Part shown: piece by piece, positions 44,751 to 53,936 of the stretch
How the letters are laid out: each line of letters begins with the position of its first letter
How positions within the stretch are numbered: position 1 is the first letter of the stretch
Source: Arabidopsis thaliana
Taxonomy: Eukaryota > Streptophyta > Magnoliopsida > Brassicales > Brassicaceae
Length of the DNA stretch: 64,000 bases
Assembly (NCBI RefSeq): GCF_000001735.4
Contig: NC_003074.8
Coordinates: 1,240,101 to 1,304,100, forward strand
Reading direction: 5' to 3'
Notes under the pieces: model-generated
Seen by the model: the letters and a program-made list of their open reading frames with translations, nothing else
Databases searched by the model: none
Told to the model about the DNA's origin: nothing
Made by a program: the position numbers and the translations under genes

Positions 44751-45193
44751 TTAGCAGTTGACAAACTCGTAGTTGACTATTAAGTGACCACGAGCGTTTC
44801 CCTGACTGTTAGTATCAAGCTGTCTGAAAACACCCTCCTCTAAGTCCAAACCACCGTTACTACACTGATCCACGATTCTCACAGTCGCTTGCGTTCCGGT
44901 CGCAGTATTCGTCACCTGCGTTCGAGGGGACATATGCACACATTCAATAAATTTGTATATGAAAAGAGCATTCAGAAACGTGATTTTTGAAATAGATAAA
45001 AGAACTTACCCTTAAACATCTATCGCAAGAATCACGACCGCGAGCAATACACACTTACTCGGTAGAGATCCCAGTTGTTTTGTGCAGGATTGTAAATATG
45101 GTAAGTTGCTCAAACGTTAGGTGCGGATTGAGCGGCTGCTTTGGCCGCAAACGCACATAGCAACACAAACACACATAAGCTAAGTCTTGACAT
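44751..45193 (-). pseudogene. PR-4-like pseudogene copy A (barwin type without hevein domain)
   Basis: Two-exon PR-4 relative. Exon 1, 45010-45193, starts with a good signal peptide (MSRLSLCVFVLLCAFAAKA) followed directly by the barwin domain, so the chitin-binding hevein domain is absent. Codon 28 is TGA (45110-45112) where PR4 has Arg in NVRATYH. After NPAQNNWDL a deletion of about 77 bases removes the conserved [12 protein letters not shown] segment and shifts the frame; the exon ends with the remnant RDSCDRCLR and an intact donor. Exon 2, 44751-44915, is still open and well conserved ([31 protein letters not shown]), ending exactly at the usual final Cys. The good state of exon 2 suggests recent inactivation. 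Confidence 0.88.
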
Positions 45194-45590
45194 TTCTTTC
45201 TATATGTTGTTATTTGTTTTTTAGTTTAACTTTGTGGTAGATAAAATAAAGAATTGATGAAACTTTATTTATAGAAAATTATATACTATGAAATGACTAG
45301 ATTAGCCTAACAAAACGCTTGGAGCACGTTGTGTACGTATGATTTTCTTTGGCTTTCCTTTGAATATTCAATGTACTTACTATTCTTGCTAGGTGTTTCA
45401 AGTCGTTTGTTACACGTTCCATGGCGGTTGAAGTTTTTTCATTTTACTAAAGTAGTACGTATCGAATGATAATAATATTTAAAATTTCCTTATTGATACG
45501 AAACATATATCCCTCGACAATACATATATAGCGGTCTTTATTATTTTTATGTAGACCGATCGATATTGACCTCAAAATCATTACATAATA
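45194..45590. other. Spacer between pseudogene copy A and PR4
   Basis: 397 bases of AT-rich DNA, formally the promoter of copy A and the 3' flank of PR4. No gene seen. Confidence 0.35.
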
Positions 45591-46431
45591 TCAAACGCGA
45601 TCAATGGCCGAAACAAGCATGTTTCTGGAATCAGGCTGCCCAATGAGCTCATTGCCACAGTCGACAAATTGGTAGTCAACAATGAGATGGCCTTGTTGAT
45701 AGCCAAAACCATCGGTGTCTATTTGATTGAACATTGCTACATCCAAATCCAAGCCTCCGTTGCTGCATTGGTCCACTATTCTCACAGTTACTGCAGCATT
45801 TGTTCTTGTGTTCTTCACCTGAATCCATTTATACCCACCGGTTAATCACAATTTTTACCGGCTATACATCTTTTGAAATATTTCACTAACACGTTGACGT
45901 TGGTAAATGGTAACAAATTTTATCTTGTATTCGTCTTAATTCCAACACTTTCTATATGATCTCCTTTTGCACAAACATACTTATATAAAGATTTGAGAAA
46001 AAGATAATTAATTAACTTACCCTTAAACACTTGCCGCAAGAAGCTTGACCACGAGGTCCTGCCGGCCCGCAGAAGGCGGTCCAGCCATACTTGCTCCGCC
46101 ATGCGTACGGCTTATCAGCATCCCACGTGGAGCAATAAGCACTCACGGCTCTCAAATCCCAATTATTCTGCGCCGGATTATAGAAATGGTAGGTGGCGCG
46201 TACGTTCGACGCGCTCTCCCCTGGTCCGCTAGGCCCACTTCCCCAACAATTGCTCTGACAGTTGTTGGTCGGAGAACAGTAGTCCGCGGTGGTACCACAG
46301 TAACCGTACTGACTGCAGCAGATGTTACCGGGACAAGTTCGACCACCGCCTTGACGACCGCATTGTTGTCCGGCCACCGTAGCCACTGTGTATGATAAAA
46401 GTATGATGGTTATGCTAAGTCTGATCTTCAT
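45591..46431 (-). CDS. PR4: PR4 / HEL, hevein-like pathogenesis-related protein
   Basis: Secreted antifungal defence protein of class I PR-4: a chitin-binding hevein domain joined to a barwin domain with reported RNase activity. Two exons in gene order: 46021-46431, 45591-45818, giving 212 residues. Signal peptide 1-21 (ends VATVAG). The hevein domain, about 22-64, has eight cysteines and the chitin-binding [14 protein letters not shown] short Gly/Pro/Ser hinge follows. The barwin domain begins at [19 protein letters not shown], with six conserved cysteines, CGKCLRV at the exon border and [14 protein letters not shown] in exon 2. A C-terminal extension of about 20 residues after FVDC resembles a vacuolar-sorting tail of class I members. 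A GCC box and W-boxes lie upstream. It is the only intact member of the local array. Confidence 0.97.
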
Positions 46432-47042
46432 GATCGATAAGTCTTTGTTTTCTTGGTGGTCTAATGCATCTATCTATATATCTATATATATATGAAAATA
46501 ATAAAATTATAGGATCAATAGTTAATTATATAATAATGTTTTTCTTGTGATTCTACGCAATTGATTTAATTACATACGTTACAGGTAACGTGCTTAAACC
46601 ATATGATACACACATGTAGGTTAAATATTTGTATATAGATATCTGTATATTGAAATTTCGTTGGATTCGATAGAATAATGAAAATATATAATTCTGTTGT
46701 TAGATTTTTTTAAAAGAGATTCGTTACAAAATAAAAGAAAATTGGGTTTCTCCTCTTAAAATTTCTCTACAGAATTGGAGTGCTGAAGTTTTAATAAATT
46801 AATTTTATTTGGAAAATAAAAATAAATTATGAAGTGGTATAATTTGGAATATCAATGTAATATGCTCTTTTACGAGAAATTAAGATGACCTGTGAGGGTG
46901 AGACTCCGGTGAAAAATGTGTCTAAGAACCGTCGATATTCTTTGAACGGAAGGTCACTGGTCAAAGTCATCTGATCGGACGGTTTATAACTAAGCATTGC
47001 GTATCTTCCCCATCGCGATACAGATAATGACTAATGAGGAGA

Positions 47043-47049
47043 GGCGGCT
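47043..47049 (-). promoter_or_regulatory. GCC box (AGCCGCC), upstream of PR4
   Basis: AGCCGCC on the PR4 strand, about 610 bases upstream of its start codon. This is the binding site of ERF factors, and PR4/HEL is a known ethylene- and jasmonate-responsive gene, so it is the likely response element. Confidence 0.65.
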
Positions 47050-47370
47050 AATTGTGATTGTTTTTGTTTGTTTGTAGAAAATAGCAGCCTAGTAGATAAG
47101 AGTCGCTCTCATTTGGATAAATATTGAATTTCGATCATTGACTAATCAAAGTTAACATAATCGGTCCATTGAATTAGCCATTTTGGATTATTTAAAATTT
47201 TGTTTCTCAAAACTCACTTAGCAGTTTAACAAATTTCTTCTATGATGCGTAAGTAAAAAAGCAAATCTATCCGCTTCCTCGTAATTTTTCTTTATTGACA
47301 CGAGATGAATTTTCAGCTTTGATCTAAAATAGTATAGAGACTGGGCTGGCGAGCCTACAGATCTTTAAGT

Positions 47371-47392
47371 GTTGACTTCAGTCAAAGTCAAC
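47371..47392. promoter_or_regulatory. Triple W-box cluster
   Basis: TTGACT at 47372-47377 and AGTCAA at 47380-47385 and 47386-47391: three WRKY sites in 22 bases. The outer two form an inverted repeat (gttgactt / aagtcaac). They lie 0.94 kb upstream of PR4 on the far side of the GCC box. Confidence 0.55.
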
Positions 47393-48892
47393 TTGAATTG
47401 TTTGTCTATGGGCTTAACGGGCAATACGGGTTTGGTTTACCGAAACTGAGCCCATATCAAGTCCGCTTCAAATTGTTATAAGTTGGATAAAACAGAGTAC
47501 ACGAGAGAAAGAGAAGAGCGAAGAGAGTATTCTAGAGTGCCCGGACCAAATGGATAGGGTAGCTGTTATCGGGCCAAAGGCCCATTAATATTTAAGAAAA
47601 TTGATGAAAAGCCCATTATTATGAGAAAATGTAAGGCCCCAATTTTTTTTCCCTAGTGTTAACCATGGCCCAAAATGTTTTTCCCCCCAAATTACTTAAT
47701 TATTGTTGGGACGAAGCTGTGCTTCTTGTTTATTTTTGTGTATCTTTCATCTTCTTGTAATCATCTTTTGTGAATCTGTTTTTTGAGAACCATCTTTTGT
47801 GCATTTTGTACTTGTTAAGTTACAAGTTGTAATTCACAACGAGAGCAAAATCAGCCAATTTATATTGAACTAAGTATTCTACAAACAAGTAAATACATGT
47901 GGTGAATTTGACAACCAAGGATACAAACTAGATCAAATTTACTAAAAAATCAGATAAATAATAAATAAAACAAATATCATCATTATCAACCATTGTTTGT
48001 TGAGGCAATGGATGTCGATGACAGCGTAAAGCATCAATAATGGAGCATACATATTAAAGACATTATTAATTTACTCGGAATTCATTAAAATATTGTCCCC
48101 CAACAACTCTACATTATCCACATGCTCTTGCCCTTTCCACCACCCACATTACCTTGATCTATTTAAAGTTTTTTCATTTGTGTTTCACCGAAAAAACACC
48201 AAAAATTGATAAATGTAATATTAGAAATAAAAAAAAACAATAATTGAGGCCAGGCCAACCTTATTAAAAAAGAAAGAAATAGACACTAAACACCAATTGG
48301 ATCCTGTTGAGGCCAACCTTATATATACGCACGACAATAATTGGTCTTCGAGTTACATTGATACAAAAAGATCCGCACTACTAATCTTCCGTTTGTTGGT
48401 TTTACGATTGTTAACCATCTCATGTCATTTAGCTCCACTTATTGAAAAGTTACTAAAATAAAGAATAAACAAACAAAAAGGTATAATTTAAGGTGGTTGA
48501 AAATGTTGGATAAAAAAAGATTGTTGAGAAATGAAATAATGTAAGTAATAATTTGGTACGTCAAAGTAACACATTAAGATGCCTTACGGACACAGACCAT
48601 ATAGACAACACGATAATGCGTAAAAACAAAAGTTGGTTTTAACGGAAATAGATGCAACCTAATTAAATATACATATTAATATATGTATATAATACATATA
48701 ACAAAAACGATTTAATTTTTTAAAATGTAATACACCACAATATTAATATTATTATTAATTAATATTATAAGCAAACTCCTTGCTCGGAACAATAGTTTCG
48801 AGCCGGTTTAGCTTTCTCGGTTCGAGATATCCAACCGATCGAAACAGGCTTTCTTCCTTTTTTAGGTAAGAACACGAAATGTCGTCGAGAAC

Positions 48893-50315
48893 TCAACTTC
48901 TGTTCTTGCACTTTTCTAATGCCCTTGGAGCTGCAATATATAGAAAATTAGTATTAGCAAAGATTCATAGTATAATTTTACACCACCAGTTTTGGATTAA
49001 ACAATACTAACCAAGTCCGATTGCTTCTGATCCCTTCATTATTCGTATACGTTTGCATGAATCAACAAACATCCTAAAATAGTCCAAACAACATGTAAAT
49101 AAATATTTTGTATAGACGTATTTATAATAATAATTCATATATAAATTTAAAGATATAAAAATACTCACTCCCACGGTACGTCTCCTACAAGCATCCAGTC
49201 GCCATCTTTATCTTCATATGTTGGAACATAATCTGATCCGTTTAGAAGATCGATCAATTTACTCTCATTCATGAAATCTTTCATTCCTTGTGGTCCATAG
49301 TTGCCTGAAAAATAAAATTTCAAATTTCAAACAATATATGATAAAAAGGATCATGTTTTAGTAGATAGATATATTGTCAATTTTTATTTACCTATGGTAA
49401 AAGAGCTAAACATTTTGCTTAAGGCGTTGGAGAGATCTTGGTAAGTTTTGTAGAGTTTCAAGTCAATTTTCCGTAGGTACGGTGCACCGTCCATGCTAAC
49501 CTTCACATAAGCCACGGTGGCACATGCGGAGGCGGATGAGGTGGCTCCACTGCTGCCAGAAGTCTTATCGTTTCCTTCGGTGGCATCTCCGGTGGTCGGT
49601 TTTTGGCCGGACATGACGTTCTTGCGGAAAGATCGTACCGGTGGCCATCCCACAACTTGTGCCCTGAAATTTCGTAATGATTTTTTTTTTTTAATTTCAA
49701 TAATACTCATTACTTCTTTTTTTTGTAAAATGTTTGTAAATGATCTAGTTGTTCTACACGTGTCGGATGTTAGGTGGTTGTAGTTGTCCAAAAGTTTATT
49801 TAATCTTTAATCTTTTTGGTAGATAAAGAAAGATTCCTTATGTTTTGTATTTTTCTAGTTCTTCCCGACAAAAAAATAATCAAACAGACTCTCAACCTAA
49901 CTACAATTGAAACATGGAGCAAAACCAAATAAAAAACAAAGATCTTAGGAGAAGTATCAGCATAATTATTCCGTTCGAGTTCCCTAACCTAGCTAGAAAT
50001 CATGTTAAAGCGTATACATCTCTACATAATGACCGCCTAGTATAACCTAATTTTACCGAACCTAGAAGACAATATTATTAGTTGAAATAGAGATTGAAAT
50101 TCAGTTTCTTACTTGGCTGGTGGTTTTACGACCTTCTCCTTCATATTCTCTAAATCGACTTTGGAAACTGAATCCATAGCCGTCGATGAAAGATTCAGTT
50201 TGAGATCAACAGTCTCAGAAAATCCTCTTTTACCATTATTTTTTCCAGCCATTTCTCCTCCGTGATTCCCACCCGGTAGCCCTAATCTCAGCTCCGTGGC
50301 CTCAAAATTAATCAT
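48893..50315 (-). CDS. IAA16: IAA16, Aux/IAA auxin-response repressor
   Basis: Short-lived nuclear co-repressor that binds ARF factors and is degraded through TIR1/AFB in the presence of auxin. Five coding exons in gene order: 50113-50315, 49392-49663, 49169-49304, 49012-49073, 48893-48930, giving 236 residues. Domain I EAR motif LRLGLPG is at 9-15. Degron domain [15 protein letters not shown], is at about 71-83, directly after the first intron, with the usual KR-rich region upstream. The PB1 domain III/IV runs from [17 protein letters not shown] through [19 protein letters not shown] to the nuclear-localisation-like [11 protein letters not shown]. The degron is intact, so normal auxin-dependent turnover is expected. 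A TATATAA box lies near 50525-50533 on the gene strand. Confidence 0.98.
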
Positions 50316-52307
50316 ATTTCTCGATATAATGATTATCAACGAGTAATTAGTTAGGTGATCCGATCGACAACGAGTAGGAGATTCTTCGGCTTCTAGGGTT
50401 TTTCTTTTAGTTCTTTTGATATTTTTTTGGGGAACTAAAACGTTTGAAGAGAGAGAGAGATAGGGGGATGTGAGATGTGTGTAGAGAAACAAAGGGCTAA
50501 ATATTGGATCGTGTGTGGTATAAAATTATATATGGAATTGATCATTGAGGATGATTATTTGAACGGAGGTGATGTTGCCAGGTGGATGCTGGGATTGGTT
50601 GGACCGTAAGGAGTGTTGTCGGGAGAGAATGATGTCACGAATGGCGTCATTTTCCTGAGAATAATTGCGGCCAAGCCAGTGGGCAAAGGCCAACTTGGCA
50701 CAGTCTCTCCTTTTCTGTGTCGAATTTATCCACCCAAAATAAATTCTAATCAAACTTGAAATATGAATCATTTTTACCACTCGCATAAAAAGGTATACCT
50801 CTTCTTTTTAGTACTTTAATCAGTTTTTACGGCAAAAGATATTCGAGTCTTTTGAAAAAATATCAAAAACAGAAATATCAATTTGATGAAAAATAATAGC
50901 AAAGAAAAAAAAGAAGAAAAAGACTAAATATATAAATAAAGAGTGTTTTGTCGGAGATTATTTTTATTTAATTGGTGATGGTTTATATGAAAATGGAATT
51001 AAAAAATGACAGCTAAGACATAATGGAGCCCACAGATGGGAAAGAAATCGAAAGTGGTCAGCTTCAAACATGTGTTTTGATTCCCGTGGATTCGATTCGT
51101 TCGTTGTCCTTCTTATGGGGTCCGCCATTCACAAGGCCTATTGGCCTATGCTTGCCTTTTTTTAAGACTATTTTCAATTTCTTATATTATAAAATGCCGA
51201 CAAATACTAATTGAATTCAAATAAATTTTAAAGTTTAAACGAACTAAAAGTCCTGGTCTGCCATAGCATTTTCGTACTATACTTCCCATGTGCCCCTGTG
51301 GCCTTGTCTTGGCTCTAAATTCATGGATTATTGTGAAGTCAATAGATAATTAGGGATTCATGTTAATTCAAGTAATTGTGCGTTAAACATGATTACCAAT
51401 TATGTAATTAGGAAACATTCCTTCCGATCAATGATTATAATATAGTATAATGCTGGGAATAATTTAATCTAGTGCTAATTTTTTTCTATGCAGGTGCAAA
51501 TGCTAACTAATTCTTATGTGTATTGGGTTATATAATCTTCGGTGGGGAGGGCCAAACACGACTAACTCAACAGTAAATGGTCAACCATATGTGGTATGGG
51601 CGGCGGTACATGTCATGCCCATTTCGTCGACCCTAAAATATGGTAATGTAGTATTTTTTCACAAAGGAGCATAATAATAATAGCGTTGATAAATAAATGG
51701 CTCCATGCAAATTATATATAATAAAATTATAACAGCATAATGATCATCAACATCATTTATTGCTAAACATCATCATGTTCATGCCCCCATGCATGATTAC
51801 GATGGAAGAATCTGACATAAAAAATTGAAGGTCCAAATTGACAACGACTTCATCTTAATCTTATAATCTACATGTCAAGAATTTTATATAAATAAAATTG
51901 ATTAAATTTATATAGGTGAAAAATTTCATATAAACGTGAGGAGGAGGAGGAGAATGAGATAAAAGGGTCCACCTGGGCCCAAAAACACCAACCCTGTTGA
52001 GAGATGTTAGGACCCTCGTGTGGGCTGGGCCCAGTCAAAAATCATTGTCTTGTTGTGTATAACAAACATTACAGGTTCACACGTGTGACACACTAGGTCC
52101 TTAAATGCTATGAATATATGTGATCTGATTTGTTTTATTTTACCATTAATAAGAAGGAGCTTAAATCGAACAAAACTGAATGATAAAACAAGATTTCACC
52201 ACTGTATATATCGTAATACAATAATACATGCTGAAAAATATTAAGGTAAATGTGTAGATGTAGAGAACAACATGGCTTAAACACAACCAAACCCATAAAT
52301 TTATTAT
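50316..52307. other. IAA16 leader/promoter and 3' flank of RALF-like gene
   Basis: The IAA16 leader with a GA repeat (50449-50461) and a TATATAA box is followed by 1.7 kb of AT-rich promoter. Three TGTCGG-type auxin-response elements occur at 50617, 50949 and 51197 (reverse). A 63-codon open frame at 51023 has no recognisable similarity and is not called. Confidence 0.45.
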
Positions 52308-52625
52308 TCATGGATATTGGATATATGCATTATATGCATTATTATAAATTAATTGACCTCGTATTAACATTTTTCTAGAAATTGGTGCAGGGGGTGAATC
52401 GCGTCTACATCTATGTATTTTACTACATCCCCGTCTGTAAGGATTCACTGGTTGTTCGGAGGGTGCACATGCAGAAGGATACCGATGATGATCACAAGGA
52501 AGATCAGGCTTCAACCCTGGATACCCAATTACTTTTCCAACCGTCATGTTCATGCTGCTTATGAACACACATGCTATGAATGTTGCCACTAGCATAAACC
52601 TATTTGTTATTTTCATATTGCTCAT
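52308..52625 (-). CDS. RALFL21: RALF-like secreted signalling peptide (RALFL21)
   Basis: A 105-residue single-exon precursor. Signal peptide about 1-30. The mature RALF domain contains four cysteines (C44, C53, C67, C73) and the conserved block NPYRRGCSKIHRCRRD. Compared with canonical RALFs there is no RRxL subtilase site upstream and the YISY receptor-binding motif is replaced by a GYPGL segment. A longer than usual C-terminal extension (about 29 residues) ends NAYIQYP. RALFs signal through CrRLK1L receptors such as ANXUR1, which is encoded 17 kb away. A CTATAAATA box at 52691-52700 on the gene strand places the transcript start about 40 bases before the ATG. Confidence 0.9.
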   Translation of the reverse strand: MSNMKITNRFMLVATFIACVFISSMNMTVGKVIGYPGLKPDLPCDHHRYPSACAPSEQPVNPYRRGCSKIHRCRRDSPPAPISRKMLIRGQLIYNNAYNAYIQYP

Positions 52626-52690
52626 GATTTGTGTTTATTTATGTGTGTGGGAGAAATATATATTTGTTGGTAAGAATGGTACAGTTCGTG

Positions 52691-52700
52691 GTATTTATAG
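52691..52700 (-). promoter_or_regulatory. TATA box of the RALF-like gene
   Basis: CTATAAATAC on the gene strand, about 70 bases upstream of the start codon, matches the plant TATA consensus at the expected distance. Confidence 0.6.
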
Positions 52701-53936
52701 TGAATAAATAATTGTGAAAGAGTCTTATACAACTTTTACTTAAAAGGAAATTACAATAGGATGTTGAATTGACCGGTAGAAAATGTACCTACAGAATTCT
52801 TTAGTAATACATGTATTATAGATATAGTCCTTTTTTAGCCAAAGTAGTCAAACTAGCTTTTAGATATGCATGTTGTGGTCATAGTAATACTAATACAAAA
52901 CAGTTTTATAGCCAAAGTAGTCAACAATATTTGAGTTCTATGTACTCTTTTTTTTTTGGTCAAAGAGTTCTATGTACTCTAATATAGTATATCAATATAT
53001 TAGGTTTCATGTTCTTCCAGTACATGGAGGTGAAAACAAAGCACTTTTTTCTTACAGAAATTTTTTTACATCAATAATATGCAAATATCATAAACTAATA
53101 ATAATTATAAATACACCAAAATAGTGTGTCAAAATTGGTTGTAGACAACTATTAGAATGAACACATCGCTGGGCTTTTTGGTATTGGGTTCAAAGTATAT
53201 ATAAAAATTCATGCTGGTTCTTTATTTGCCGCCCAACATAAATTAGTTGGACAAGTGAGAAGGCCTTGCTACTCCTACATGCGTTACACTATTACAGTAT
53301 TACTATTGCTTCATAGAAAAATAAACCTCGTACCAAAATCTCAAATAAGTGTTTCTTGTGGTTCCTTATGAAAAATTGTTATACACTATTACAGTATTAC
53401 TATTCACCGTTTATTGTCGGAACTCGGAACAACGTTTTCACCGTCCAATTGTTATACACACTATTCACCATATATACATTAATACATCACACATCTTCTA
53501 CTTAAGAGTGTAGTGTACATTAATGATAATTTTGTAATTAACCTTTTTAATGATGGTTAAAATGTCTAATTAATAATTTAATAGTGACTTACTTGCTTAC
53601 GTGGATAAAAGAGAGACCCCACACAAAAATTAGATTTTGCCGTCTGTTAAAAAAAAAGGCTTCTTCAGCCGATTTCTCCAAAAATCGTTTTTTTTTTTTT
53701 TTTTTTCATCTTCCGTTCAACGTTTTGCGTTCGACTCTTCCCTGACCCCTTTCAATTTTAAACCCTTTTTCTCTGTCTCTCTTGTCCGAATCAAATCCGG
53801 TTGCTGGAAAAGGGAAGCTTTGTGCTTTTGTCGTCGTGGTGGGGGAAGCGGAGGATAAGAACCCTAATTTTTTACGAATCGTGAGATCTCCTAAGTTTCT
53901 GAATCGGGTGGTGGCGATTTTGTTTCTTTCTCCGCG
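52701..53936. other. RALF-like gene promoter and MED14 promoter/leader
   Basis: A divergent intergenic region of about 1.2 kb. It contains several short direct repeats: gagttctatgtactct at 52932 and 52965; gccaaagtagtcaa at about 52838 and 52912; and a 23-bp repeat at 53285 and 53382. The MED14 leader has a 19-base T tract at 53688-53706 and an AACCCTAA telo-box at about 53859. No gene seen. Confidence 0.5.

Larger units (their letters stand above)
46432..48892. other. PR4 promoter and 3' flank of IAA16
   Basis: 2.4 kb without a convincing protein-coding gene. TATATA-rich sequence at 46468-46495 is the probable PR4 TATA region. A GCC box lies at 47043 and a W-box cluster at 47371. A segment at 47400-47690 is rich in GGCCCA/TGGGCC motifs and looks like a promoter with no obvious gene. 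The rest is AT-rich IAA16 3' flank. Confidence 0.45.

Noticed and set aside
46045-46395. 116-codon open frame antisense to PR4 exon 1
   Set aside because: A mirror of the Cys/Gly-rich coding strand; composition is an artefact of the PR4 codons.
33286-52625. Functional clustering of ANXUR1 with the RALF-like gene
   Set aside because: They are 17 kb apart with unrelated genes between. Plant receptor-ligand pairs are not usually linked, so proximity is treated as coincidence.
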